From: Rhineura floridana | Lineage: Eukaryota > Chordata > Lepidosauria > Squamata > Rhineuridae | DNA length: 64,000 bases | Direction: 5' to 3' | Assembly: GCF_030035675.1 (NCBI RefSeq) | Contig: NC_084482.1 | Location: 187,771,873 to 187,835,872 of the forward strand | Shown: positions 46,901 to 53,335 of the stretch, in pieces | Layout: the number at the start of each line of letters is the position of its first letter | Position numbering within the stretch: position 1 is the first letter of the stretch | Position numbers and translations under genes: made by a program | Notes under the pieces: generated by a model | What the model saw: only the letters and a program-made list of their open reading frames with translations | The model's database searches: none | What the model was told of the DNA's origin: nothing

Positions 46901-47061
46901 CAAAAGTTTTAGCCAGCACCATTCCGAATTCTCAAGTGCATATGCTGGAGAACTGTGGACACTTCATAGCACTAGAGAGACCCAGGAAATCTGCAAAGCA
47001 CCTTTTGGAATTCTACAACTCAGTTTATGACAGAATAAGAGGTTTGCATAAATCTCACTAA
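25844..47061 (+). CDS. ABHD6-like alpha/beta-hydrolase (monoacylglycerol lipase family), eight coding exons
   Basis: ABHD6 is a membrane-anchored serine hydrolase that cleaves monoacylglycerols such as 2-arachidonoylglycerol. Coding exons at 25844-25965, 30178-30334, 32025-32138, 35958-36090, 36518-36636, 39195-39249, 42053-42153 and 46882-47061 total 981 nt and keep frame across all GT-AG junctions, giving 326 residues (human 337). Residues 8-30 are a hydrophobic anchor; oxyanion HG at 79-80 (LMLHGF); nucleophile S149 in GFSMGG; D266 in WGKEDK; H294 in ENCGH. Each sits where human S148, D278 and H306 sit. About half of the aligned residues match human, so I favour a diverged paralogue. Odd points: CTG stands at the initiator position, and about 13 cap residues are missing between S149 and D266. 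The intact frame over eight exons argues for a functional gene. Confidence 0.88.
26025..26125 (-). mobile_element. Degraded LINE 3' tail
   Basis: 'ccctaagtgatttacaatga' followed by 'gaataaaatacaataataaa' resembles reversed L2/CR1-like 3' ends. Confidence 0.35.
26231..26774 (+). mobile_element. hAT-like non-autonomous element in intron 1
   Basis: Left end GGCTGCATTCAGACAACAC pairs with right end CCACATCTGGATGCTGCC in inverted order, mismatches allowed. No transposase frame inside. Confidence 0.45.
26936..27740 (+). mobile_element. Solo LTR fossil with perfect 5-bp flanks, intron 1
   Basis: 805 bp beginning TGTGATGTTCC and ending GGACGTCACA. GACAC is found directly before (26931-26935) and after (27741-27745). 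A TATA-like 'ggtataaatg' (27082) precedes a polyadenylation-like 'caataaat' (27309). No internal genes, so a solo LTR; the exact flank match fits a moderate age. Confidence 0.8.
27766..27935 (-). mobile_element. CR1 LINE 3' untranslated fragment
   Basis: 'gagcctgatgctggatcaga', 'tagtccagcatcctgttgtc' and 'ccagcagctggtattcagag' equal the reversed CR1 3' region at 39515-39700. Confidence 0.7.
28069..28440 (+). mobile_element. hAT-like element with GGGC-CTCCAGA ends
   Basis: 'agggcacctccagactgtca' at the left and 'tgtctggaggggcccttag' at the right are inverted repeats. Body words recur at 5440-5650. Confidence 0.5.
28502..28600 (-). mobile_element. BovB LINE 3' terminus
   Basis: 'ttgttgttatgtgccttcaa', 'gtcgattacgacttatggag' and 'gtcatgaaccaccctgttca' equal the reversed BovB end at 22337. 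Confidence 0.75.
29086..29283 (+). mobile_element. tRNA-derived SINE with CR1/L2-like tail
   Basis: 'tcgagcatctgctttgcatg' with 'aagttcagtcctctgc' head, 'aatggtctgactcagcgtaa' tail. A weaker reversed fragment lies just left at 28935-29035. Confidence 0.7.
29739..29922 (-). mobile_element. tRNA-derived SINE with CR1/L2-like tail
   Basis: 'caggaagctgcctcatactg' tail at the left, 'gggattgaacctggcacctt' box B-like head at the right. Confidence 0.7.
30178..30334 (+). CDS. ABHD6-like exon 2: start of hydrolase fold and oxyanion loop
   Basis: Acceptor 'tctctgtgctcttag', donor GTATGT. Reads YKRQKRGVAVKHVEHDGYRF, CYFSRG, then PSVLMLHGFAFNKDIWL, residues 41-93. HG at 79-80 forms the oxyanion-hole motif. 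Confidence 0.88.
30357..30545 (+). mobile_element. hAT-like element remnant at the start of intron 2
   Basis: 'ggctagcccaagacatgttg' and 'atgccagaggcaggaacaaa' begin 22 bp after the exon 2 donor and match the 5338/18868 family end. Confidence 0.35.
30546..32024. other. Rest of intron 2, no recognisable feature
   Basis: A short ATT microsatellite lies at 30923-30940. Frames at 31591-31950 are unlike any protein I know. Confidence 0.4.
32025..32138 (+). CDS. ABHD6-like exon 3
   Basis: Acceptor 'gccgtattttcacag', donor GTAAGG; phase 0 on both sides. Reads LFPQDLHVVCLDMPGDGETT then RIHQ at the end, matching human LPKNLHLVCVDMPGHEGTTR and RIHQ. Confidence 0.88.
32277..33008 (+). mobile_element. 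hAT-like element split by a short LTR, intron 3
   Basis: GGGCCCTTCCAGA near 32273 pairs with TCTGGAGGGGCCC ending near 33007. The inner text 'ccacaaatgttctggaaggt', 'tgttttgtcccactt' and 'ttgttgtgctatgggccc' recurs in reverse around the Penelope-like insertion at 44305-44345, so the two are copies of one family. Confidence 0.55.
32649..32834. mobile_element. Short solo LTR-like fossil with 5-bp target duplication
   Basis: 186 bp beginning TGTTATGTTCC and ending TATTACA, flanked by CCACT at 32644-32648 and 32835-32839. Removing it restores the host hAT-like sequence seen at 44305-44325. Short for a retroviral LTR; strand and family unclear. Confidence 0.6.
33270..33350 (+). repeat. Unnamed AT-rich repeat, partner of 36705-36790
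   Basis: 'gcatatactaatttatatgt' with flanking 'acacagagcc..cataaatg' resembles 36720-36770 ('gcatatactaatttgtatgc'). Confidence 0.4.
33401..33534. mobile_element. Foldback MITE, best 'ccagatgttgctgga' copy
   Basis: Arms 'tgtggggaacctttggccct' / 'gagagccaaaggtttcccac' and 'ccagatgttgctgaac' / 'gttcagcaacatctgg' give an almost complete hairpin of about 130 bp. Confidence 0.7.
33535..34019. other. Intron 3, no recognisable feature
   Basis: AT-rich, short frames only. Confidence 0.35.
34020..34212 (+). mobile_element. tRNA-derived SINE with CR1/L2-like tail
   Basis: 'cagcatctgctttacgtgca' head and 'aaggcagcttcctatgtttg' tail; other landmarks as in 24198. Confidence 0.75.
34520..34857. mobile_element. 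Palindromic hAT-type MITE with perfect 8-bp target duplication
   Basis: 338 bp. The arms 34520-34680 and 34697-34857 are near-perfect inverted repeats, from TAGGGTTGCCAGG at one end to TGGCAACCCTA at the other. CTGTCACC occurs at 34512-34519 and 34858-34865. An 8-bp duplication with short G-rich ends is the mark of the hAT superfamily. No coding capacity. Confidence 0.9.
34875..35416 (-). mobile_element. Solo LTR-like fossil, intron 3
   Basis: In minus orientation it begins TGTTATGGGCTTGG and ends GCGCACAACA, with an AAATAAACC polyadenylation-like word in the expected part. Ten bases from the palindromic MITE. Flanks do not match each other, so boundaries may be slightly off. Confidence 0.55.
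35417..35957. other. Intron 3 end; MITE fragment at 35743-35797
   Basis: 'gttgatgggagctggagttc' and 'atctggaaggccacaggctt' are half of the 'ccagatgttgctgga' MITE. The 155-codon frame at 35512 has no recognisable features. Confidence 0.4.
35958..36090 (+). CDS. ABHD6-like exon 4 with nucleophile elbow
   Basis: Acceptor 'cattcatgcttcag', donor GTGAGT; ends in phase 1. Reads FVECPGLNPKPFHLVGFSMG with S149 as nucleophile, then GMVAGIYAARYPSEISGLSL and LCPS. Confidence 0.9.
36518..36636 (+). CDS. ABHD6-like exon 5, shortened cap region
   Basis: Acceptor 'ctctttcaactcttag', donor CAG-GTGAAG. Begins G-LQYPEDSNVTKCLKELQ, matching human GLQYSTDNQFVQRLKELQ, then diverges (QSINLHSFLKLGLYHPNIAN) and ends about 13 residues before the corresponding human position. 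Sequence just after the donor (36650-36790) looks like repeat DNA. Confidence 0.75.
36640..36790 (+). repeat. Repeat DNA directly after exon 5
   Basis: 'gactggggctaggggtgttg' and 'aaaagatttggggcatgt' have a transposon-end look, followed by the 33270-type AT-rich unit at 36705-36790. Close to the shortened exon 5. Confidence 0.35.
36791..39194. other. Intron 5, mostly unassigned
   Basis: AT-rich. A segment at 38430-38940 is richer in GC and has overlapping frames of about 100 codons that match nothing I know; it includes the inverted words 'ctacgcatgactcttcccaa' / 'aagtcacgcatagggctggc' (38738-38780), so a foldback element is possible. Confidence 0.35.
39195..39249 (+). CDS. ABHD6-like exon 6
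   Basis: Acceptor 'ttttctttccttag', donor GTAAGT. 55 nt reading LLRGYLEDVRPHQSFFIQ, aligning with human ILQGLVDVRIPHNNFYRK; ends in phase 1. Confidence 0.82.
39389..39514. mobile_element. Foldback MITE, 'ccagatgttgctgga' family
   Basis: 'cagccccagccagcatagcc' centre, 'caacaacttctgaagggcat' right arm; left arm degraded. Confidence 0.5.
39515..40690 (-). mobile_element. CR1 LINE: RT C-terminal half and 3' untranslated region
   Basis: Frame 40741-39719 reads VESGVPQGSVLGPVLFNLFI, then KFADDTKLFRVV (catalytic FADD), DLGVVVDSTMKM, RPHLEYCVQFWSPHLRKDI, EKVQKRATRMIKGMERLPYE and a C terminus KLWNLLPQDAVMGTSLDGFK. FADDTKL with DLGVVVD is typical CR1. The 3' untranslated part 39515-39718 is also kept. 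5'-truncated. About 300 codons without a stop suggests a young copy. Sits in intron 6, antisense to the gene. Confidence 0.88.
40745..41090. other. Intron 6, little recognised; hAT-like end at 41035-41090
   Basis: 'cccaaggcaaatacctcact' and 'tgtagggtcagctct' look like the right end of the 11733/18868 family. Confidence 0.35.
41097..41197. mobile_element. Foldback MITE, 'ccagatgttgctgga' family
   Basis: 'gtggccctccaggtgttgtt' arm and 'ggactacaactcccatcatc'; right arm shortened. Confidence 0.55.
41432..41636 (+). mobile_element. CR1 LINE 3' end
   Basis: 'gcttccgaataccagttgct', 'caggtcctgcttgtgagctt' and 'gatgctggactagttgggcc' follow the CR1 3' untranslated order and end in 'cttatgtttatt'. Confidence 0.75.
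41637..41770 (-). mobile_element. LINE 3' tail abutting the CR1 end
   Basis: 'atttatttaattaatttata' then 'tcctgcctttcctctaagta' is a reversed L2-like 3' end with an A-rich remainder. Confidence 0.45.
41866..41892. repeat. TG microsatellite
   Basis: (TG)n followed by 'cgtgcgcatg', about 150 bp before exon 7. Confidence 0.75.
42053..42153 (+). CDS. ABHD6-like exon 7 with catalytic Asp
   Basis: Acceptor 'tgcttttttgttgtaaag', donor GTAAAC. Reads C-FLDISSTKSKYSLHDNMNK, then IRAPTQIIWGKEDK; D266 in GKED matches human D278. Confidence 0.9.
42857..43816 (+). CDS. Penelope-like reverse transcriptase C terminus and GIY-YIG endonuclease
   Basis: Open frame of 319 codons, 5'-truncated: the first residues (DLDIKKVDNCLHTRIYKKPT) match the RT C-terminal part of Penelope-like elements (D-x-L-x-T-x-Y-x-KPTD), followed by HPKVLRENLPHGQFLRIKRN. 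The linker has a CCHH-like cluster (HPCGRCIFCK, then HLRHFSTCN). The GIY-YIG domain reads VIYVIQCGCKKLYIGQTTR, then KIRIGEHWSN and later RRELHWI with the catalytic Glu. The endonuclease nicks target DNA for priming. The RT catalytic core (YADD) is outside the retained part, so the copy is not autonomous. Confidence 0.85.
   Translation: MDLDIKKVDNCLHTRIYKKPTDKNTYLKYDSSHPKVLRENLPHGQFLRIKRNCTTEEDFMSQSLSLKKQLWNRGYPFPIIENNFKKVANRKREELFKKPSQKISTRLNFILTFDHITNKIQDSIRKHWHIVEHVEGCQEPPKISYKRTRNLKDILVKSDFRGGAQLRQNLLPGATSPLGHHPCGRCIFCKNTSKLTEFVNPTNQRKYHLRHFSTCNTDRVIYVIQCGCKKLYIGQTTRMIKIRIGEHWSNLRNNKRGAPLVDHYNQCPHSITECKFWVLVKVYGRNIDILLRRELHWILELDTMIPNGLNEEFNLLPLI
44083..44122 (+). ncRNA. Hammerhead-ribozyme-like motif of the Penelope-like element
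   Basis: CTGATGA at 44083, a possible stem II (AGGGTTG...CAAGCT) and GAAACGCGT follow in the order of the hammerhead core (CUGAUGA - stem II - GAAA). Minimal type I hammerheads ending in GAAACGCGU are known in Penelope-like elements. Stem II has a mismatch or bulge; activity is not shown. Confidence 0.5.
44536..45570. other. Intron 7, no recognised element
   Basis: AT-rich with a GC-richer patch at 44815-45000. No coding support. Confidence 0.35.
45571..45682. mobile_element. Foldback MITE with AAAAGTTACTTTTT-type arms
   Basis: 'agcaaagttactttttaaaa' pairs with 'tcaaaaaagtaacttttgca', and 'gcaactcccatcagccccag' with 'ctgatgggagttgtagttc'. A family distinct from the 33401 MITE. Confidence 0.6.
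45683..46881. other. End of intron 7, no recognised element
   Basis: Short frames only; a 'gcttgtttgcttgctcactt' / 'aaataagcaaacaaacaaac' inverted simple region lies at 46248-46325. Confidence 0.35.
46882..47061 (+). CDS. ABHD6-like exon 8 with catalytic His and stop
   Basis: Acceptor 'aattcttcattgttcag'. Reads VIDPSGAKVLASTIPNSQVH, MLENCGHFIALERPRKSAKH, then LLEFYNSVYDRIRG and ends HKSH-TAA (47059-47061). H294 in ENCGH is the triad histidine. Confidence 0.9.
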   Translation: MIDPSGAKVLASTIPNSQVHMLENCGHFIALERPRKSAKHLLEFYNSVYDRIRGLHKSH

Positions 47062-47305
47062 GAAGTAAAACAGCTGGAGTATTCCAAGTGATTTTCTACT
47101 CTGGAAAGAAAAATATGGATTTGATCTTGTGGATGTCTATGATGGTTTCTTTAATTGGTTTACACACACACCCAACACCTCCATCAGCTCCCAAGCCCCA
47201 GATTGTGTTTGATTTTTTTGCTGTCTAGCAGACTTCTTTATTTCAGTATATTTGAACTTGTAATTAGGCCATATGAGTGAAATGACCTTAATGGGTACAG
47301 GATTA

Positions 47306-47311
47306 AATAAA
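47306..47311 (+). promoter_or_regulatory. Candidate polyadenylation signal of the ABHD6-like gene
   Basis: AATAAA lies 245 bp after the stop codon, the first canonical signal in the 3' flank. A 3' untranslated region of roughly 265-270 bp is implied. No transcript evidence. Confidence 0.5.
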
Positions 47312-47814
47312 TATTACAGCTGCATATTACAACTAGGGTTGGACAAGAATTTGGCCAGAATTGGCCTTGGGACAAAACTTCCTGATAGTCCGCATGGCCA
47401 CTATCTTTGAGGAGTGCTCCTGAAGGTTTTGAGTTCCCGCAGCTTTTCCCAACACTGGATTTTTGTTTGTAGTTTGCTATAAGGCAGGACAAAAGGATGT
47501 CTCTCCCAGCCTCCTGCCTGCCTCTGTCCAGCGCATGCACAAAACCGTATTTCTGCCAGTCCATTACCATGGTAAGGGGGAAAAGCCATTGAAAGGAGAA
47601 GCCCTTCTGAACGTTTTAAAGAACAGGAGGATTCTATGGAAGGTATGAGGGGGATTCTGAAATCTCTCCCAAAATGTTGCTCTTGAATTTCCACAGAGCT
47701 TGGAAGTAATTTGTTAGGAAAAATGAATTACTTGTAATTTATTACTTTTTTGAGGAACAAGTGAGTAATTTCTTTACATTTTGATTATAATAGAACGAGG
47801 TGTAATTTTATTGT
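47312..47814. other. No recognisable gene downstream of the ABHD6-like gene
   Basis: A 110-codon minus frame (47570-47238) looks repeat-derived and has no known motif. Confidence 0.35.
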
Positions 47815-47908
47815 ATATTTGTTTTTAATGTTTTTAATTGCTGTAAACTGCCCAGAGAGCTTCAGCTATGGGGCGGTATATAAATGAAATAAATAAATAA
47901 ATAATACT
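47815..47908 (+). mobile_element. L2-type LINE 3' end
   Basis: 'aactgcccagagagcttcag' and 'ctatggggcggtatataaat' then (AAAT)n. Confidence 0.65.
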
Positions 47909-48561
47909 TTTGATGTATAATTGTAATGTTTCCAGTATTACTTTTGGGTATTACGGGGGGGGGGAGCAGGGGAAGTCTTCTGCTCCTCAGATTCATGGAT
48001 GACAATAATGTGCCTCAAACTGGGCTTCTGCACAGCGTCACTCTTCACTCATGCTCTGCGGGTGTTTAGAAGGTGATAAGAGAGGAGGTGGAGAGCAAGA
48101 CAGGGGTGGAATGGAGAGAAAAATTGTTAAAATTGATGGTGGTGGAGGGGAATGGAGTGGAGGGAGAAAGGAGCCAGAGGGCAAGGACATGTATGAAGGA
48201 GGCAGCAGCGGAATGGAGATGAAGAACTGTGGAAGTGAGAGATGATGACGTGTGTGTGTGTTACTGCTGTGTTTGCACTTGGCACGTGAAGTGGCCTCTG
48301 CTGCCCTCCCTGGATACTTTTTTGCACCTCAGGGGAAAATGTTTGCTTGGGCAGATGTGCCTTAGTTGGTGGCAGGGCGGGGTCTGGAAGATGGTTGAGT
48401 GAGAGAGAAAACGATTGCTGGCTGAGAGTGTGTGTGTGAGAGGTTGCCCTTGGTTTGGCATGCAAAGCTCTGAGCAGTGGCCTCTGCCCCCCTTACCAGT
48501 GGATAGACCACTACAGCTATCTTATGGATTAAAATTTTTATTCTACTCCCCACTCGGAAGG

Positions 48562-48597
<36 letters not shown>

Positions 48598-48724
48598 TTA
48601 TTTTTAATGTTGTTTTAGGCTACTTAGGTGTGCAGCAGCCAAGGCCAGCACCTTGTAAACATTCTAGGTTTTTTAAAAAGTAACTTAACTGTAATTGTAG
48701 TGATTACTTTTGAGTAACGGTAAA
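47909..48724. other. Purine-rich stretch and TC microsatellite
   Basis: 48050-48250 is strongly G/A-rich on the + strand. (TC)n at 48566-48594. No gene recognised. Confidence 0.45.
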
Positions 48725-48726
48725 GT

Positions 48727-48800
48727 TATTATTTATTTATTTATTATTTTATTTATATCCCACCCTCCTCCCAGCGGGAGCCCAGGGCTGCTGTAATCAA
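48727..48800 (-). mobile_element. LINE 3' tail
   Basis: 'atttatttatttattatttt' and 'atttatatcccaccctcctc' followed by 'ccagcgggagcccagggc' is a reversed squamate LINE end. Confidence 0.55.
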
Positions 48801-49496
48801 TTCCTTCCAGAATAATTGTAATGGTAATGGTAATTTATTCCTTTTGGGGACCATGTAACAGTAATTGTAATTTAATTTTAAAAGTAACCTTCCAAGCTCT
48901 GAATTTCCATGGAATGATGACACATGAACTTACCCTGTTTCACTGTAGCTTTGCTGGGGTCTCAATAAATGCATACAAAACCGTGTTGTTACAACACAAA
49001 CACACAAACACACCCTCCTTGTGTAGTGTGTCTCAAGAATGGCCAGCAACAAAGCCCAATTCCAGGAAAAGAAGCAACTACATGTGGGAGACCTGGCAAG
49101 TCAGGATCTAGGCTGTGTGTGTGCGCGCGCGTGTACGCATGCATCATAGACTGACTACTTTGAGATTCATTTGTATTTATCATTCAGCTTACATTTTGCT
49201 GCCTTCTAAGTCCAAACACACCAGCCAGAGGCCAGAAGTGTAGCATTTAAAAGGGTAATACTACACAGAGATTAAAGAAGGACTCTCTAGTCATGACCTT
49301 TAATCTCTGCAGCATTAACCATTTAAATGTCTTTAAATCAAACCAGATGAAAGCCAAACATAGCAGAATTGAAGAAAATTGGGATGGGACTGCATTCCAG
49401 TTCATCAGAATGTAGTCGAAATGGGACCAGGAAGCAGATTCCAACCCTAGTAACAATACAACTAATTAGACGACTAAATGCCTTTAATCAGTGGAA
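48801..49496. other. No recognised gene; TG run at 49112-49134
   Basis: Short frames only. Confidence 0.35.
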
Positions 49497-49830
49497 CAGG
49501 GGTGGGGAACCTCAGGCTCAGGGGTCAAATGTACCCCTTCAGGCCTCTCTAACTGGCCCTCAGGACCCTCCCCAACCCTCACTGGTCCTCCCTCCATTAT
49601 GCCCTCCTCAAGTGCTTTTCTTTGGCTGAAATGTGTCCTTGAACAGTGACAGTGCTCTTAACTTGCCTGGATAGAGAGGGTTGTGTATGTGTGTGTATTT
49701 GTAGAAACTGCTAGTTTTGGGTGCCTGGAATGTGGGTTACTGTACACAAGTAAGAGGCACATCCATTGTTTTGCCCACTTTTGCCTCTGGCCCCACCTGT
49801 GGCTGAAAAAAGGTTCCTCATCCCTGCAAT
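49497..49830 (+). mobile_element. Foldback-type DNA transposon remnant
   Basis: 'caggggtggggaacctcagg' at the left pairs with 'aaaaggttcctcatccctgc' at the right; inner text is 'ccctcaggaccctccccaac'. Resembles hAT-type non-autonomous elements. Confidence 0.45.
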
Positions 49831-51414
49831 GGAAGACTAAAACTTTGGAGCAATTAAATCATTTGACCAAAGCATTATTTCAGAACAATCACTTCCATTT
49901 TTAAAGCTTTTTAGAAAAGCCAGGCATCAGCACATGGCATGGTGAAGCGCATGCAAACTTTTCTGGGTTCTTGCTGCTGGGGCAGGAGATCGAGCGCCTC
50001 TCTGCTTTGCACCTTCCCCTCTTCCCTGAGCAGAGAGGCCTCCCTATCTCTCTTCCTTCAGCTCCCTCATAACCTCATGTTTCATTCATGAGTGGGGAAG
50101 CGCCAGATCCAAATCTGACTGACAACCAATCCCAAGACACACACACACACACCTTCCCCACCACCCCAGCTACTTGTATCCTCCTGACACTCAGCACCTT
50201 CTCTCTCTCTCTCACTCTTCCCCTCGCTCTTGCCTCTTTGCTGGGGAGAATGAAAATGCTTTGCTGGAGGATAGTAAGTTTCTCCTTAGGTAAGCACACA
50301 TTAGCAAAGCGAGAGCAGGCTGGTCAGTTTCACATTAGCAACAAAGTTTCAATTTTGTTACACTGGATGCAGATTTTTTTTAAAAAAATATTCAGATGTT
50401 GGGAAAAACTGGTGGAAGTTCACAGCATTCAGGATTGGTATGCCACAGATAAGAAACCTGTGAACTGTTGGGAATCCAGTTTCAACTTCAAATTTAGTGG
50501 AATTCTTGCCCATCTCTACTGGAAGTAGGTGCCTCTTTCCCTTTTCCATCCTGGCCTCCCACCCTTTCCCATTGTACCTGCTGCTTCCACCTCCTCTCTT
50601 TCGGGGCTTTGCACTCCCGCCTTTCTTCTCCTCAATGCCTTTCATGTAGGGATGTAAGGATCTGTCCATTTCAGTTCTCTGTTTCTCTTTTTTTCCAATC
50701 TTAAATTCAGTTCTCCACATTACTGAAGCAATCTGCTATTTTTTTAAAAAAAACTCATAAAAATTCTTCCCCATTTTAGTGCAATTTTCTCTGAATTAAA
50801 AGAAATATAAATATAAAAGATAATTTTGAATGGCATTTTGACTAATGGAAACATTTTTGCAAGCAATTTCTTCTAATATAATGCAATTTTGTATGATTTT
50901 CACAAATATAATCAATTTTATGTACATTTTTACCTAATATATGCATTTTTGTAAACATTGTTGGGCTGGAGAACTACACTGCAAAATTAGGATGTGCCAA
51001 TTTCGTAAGGTGTCAATGTTTCGATTCTCAGATTGTTTCAGAAACTAAGTCTGATTAGCTTTTAAACACAAACTGAATCTAATTTCTCCCCTATCCCTAT
51101 TTCCATGGCCTCCTTTTGTTTCCACTGTGGGAATGCCAGAGCAGAGTTGGCCAGCTGCTGTACAGGCCATCATCACTTACCTGTGCATATTTCCAATTCG
51201 GTGGAGGTGACTATGGAGCTGTTTAGTACATGACTCTTGAGAAGATGCATTCAAGAACCACTTAGGTTTTCATTTAATGGGGAGGAAAGGCCAGGCCAAA
51301 TTTGGATGATATGTTATCATAGCATATCATCCAACTAGATTGTATTGAATTAGGGAATGTGTTTTTAATTCCTTCTGGTTTAAGCTCTCAGTTTTATTAT
51401 TGGTGTCAAGAACA
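49831..51414. other. Unassigned; AT-rich degenerate tandem stretch at 50755-50965
   Basis: From 50755 to 50965 words such as 'tatgcatttttgtaaac' and 'atgcaattttgtatgat' repeat with a 30-35 bp rhythm, an old simple array. A CA run is at 50138-50151. Confidence 0.4.
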
Positions 51415-52040
51415 CCAGGTTTCTAAAATGGGTCTGTGGCAAGGAATTGTGGGGGGTAACATCTTGCCTGAATTAGGGCCTCTGAGAGGCCATGAGATAG
51501 TCAGTTCTCACAGCTGAACTTGGTTAATTAAGCAGTAAGCAAGAACACCTGCTTATCAGCCCAAGACTGGTATTTCAAGGCCACAGGACTAGTAAGGGTG
51601 GAGACATGCGTGACCATTAGGCATGAAAGCCCCCTGATTGGCTAATTAATTCCCCATAAGAATAGGACCAAGACCTTATGTTTTTGTTCCCCAATGTTCT
51701 TTGGTGCTACCTGATGTTGGGGTTCCATCTTCCATCTGCTATCCAGGCTATACATCTCTGGTGAGATGTGGAACCATGATGTTACTCTGCTGGTTTATCC
51801 TATTGTGTGACTATAGATTAGGCTAGCATCTTTGTTATTTTTATTTGTGATTTGAACTCTCTCTGTATTTTACCTAGCCCTTGGGGGTGTTTGGTTTAAG
51901 GAACTGTTTTGCCTGCTATACTTCTTTGCACTTATATTTTATTCTAATAAAGCTACCTCTTATTTACCAGTGTGTGTTCATTTCAGGAGGGAAATTGGCT
52001 CTGAATCCAGCATCTTGGCCAATTAGCCATAGATTACCGA
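51415..52040 (+). mobile_element. Possible solo LTR fossil
   Basis: A promoter-like part with 'gattggctaattaattcccc' and a polyadenylation-like 'ctaataaagc' (51945) followed by a GT-rich stretch are in LTR order. It stops where the BovB begins. I could not define its ends or a target duplication. Confidence 0.35.
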
Positions 52041-52044
52041 GGCT

Positions 52045-52552
52045 AGGACTGGGGAAATCAGCTATGAGAGAACTAGAAAAGGTCCTCAAATGCAAAGATA
52101 TATCACTGAACACTAAAGTCAGGATGATTCAGACCATGGTATTCCTGATCTTCATGTATGGATATGAAAGTTGGACAGTGAAAAAAGTGGATAAGAGAAA
52201 AATCAACTCATTTGGTGTTGGAGAAGAGCTTTGCGGATACCATGGACCGCGAAAAAGACAAATAATTGGGTGTTAGGACAAACTAAAATGATGAAATTGA
52301 GGTTATCATACTTTGGACACATAATGCGAAAACATGATTCACTAGAAAAGACCATAATGCTGGGAAAACCAGAAGGGAGTAGAAAAAGAGGAAGGCCAAA
52401 CAAGAGATGGATCGATTCCATAAAGGAAGCCACAGACCTGAGCTTACAAGATCTGAACAGGGTGGTTTATGACAGATGCCACTGGAGGTCACTGATTCAT
52501 AGGGTTGCTATAAGTTGTAATTGACTTGGAGGCACATTACAACGACAACAAA
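52045..52552 (+). mobile_element. BovB/RTE LINE 3' end
   Basis: Reads KSAMRELEKVLKCKDISLNT, KVRMIQTMVFLIFMYGYESW, TVKKVDKRKINSFG and then, after a short internal loss, MMKLRLSYFGHIMRKHDSLE and RWIDSIKEATDLSLQDLNRV. Ends 'ttggaggcacattacaacga'. 5'-truncated with at least one frame break. Confidence 0.85.
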
Positions 52553-53102
52553 CCATATATTTGGGTATTTTGCCTGAAGGCTCCAAGACAAGGAGTGCGT
52601 CTTTGGCTCTTGTCTTCTGGAATCCTTGGCAGGTCTATTTCTGACACTTTGGGTTTCCCCTTGGCCCAGAGTAGGTGACCAGGTTTAAGGGGTGGTGGCA
52701 GTCTACCTACCTTGCAGGGCTGTTTTTGGTTTAGTCAGCCTTGGTAAGAGAGGCACTCATTGTGCCTGGCAGGGATCAATTGCCCTGGACTTGAGAATTG
52801 ACCCCGGTGGGAACTGGCAGCAGTTCTTGACAACTGGCATGTTGTATTTTTATTTACAATGATAAGCTGCTCTGAGGGCTCCATGTACGACCAAACGGCA
52901 GAGCATAAAGTTTTATCAATACATAAATAAATGCTGTTTGGTTGCTTGGAAGTGAATCTCTTTCTCAGATGTTTTAATATAGCTCTGTTGCAAAAAATGC
53001 AGGTCAGAATGCAGAACCACAACCTGTTCTAATGCATTTCAGTGACCATCCAGCAATCACTTGCAATTTGGGGATGGTTCCTAAAAACCACCATGTAAGC
53101 TA
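52553..53102. other. No recognised gene or repeat
   Basis: A 95-codon minus frame (53022-52735) has no known motif. Confidence 0.35.
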
Positions 53103-53335
53103 TTATCATTATTATTATTAGTCCCTTTTTTTCAAAATGAACCTCAAAGCAACTTACAAAAAAATCTCAAACATATGTATAGAATAAAAATCACAGTTCA
53201 AAAAGAAAAATCAAAACAATATACCAAGCAAAACTCAGAAAATACAAGAAATAAATAAATCACAAAACAATATACAATGCAATTTAAATGCAGTACAGCA
53301 TACAATTAGGAGTCATGTTACAAGCCTAAGTAAAT
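53103..53335 (-). mobile_element. Degraded LINE 3' tail
   Basis: 'attatcattattattattag' and 'aacctcaaagcaacttacaa' followed by an A-rich run to 53300. Confidence 0.4.

Noticed and set aside
25844-47061. Pseudogene status for the ABHD6-like gene because of the missing ATG
   Set aside because: All eight exons keep frame, splice sites and the catalytic triad; decay would be expected to show elsewhere too.
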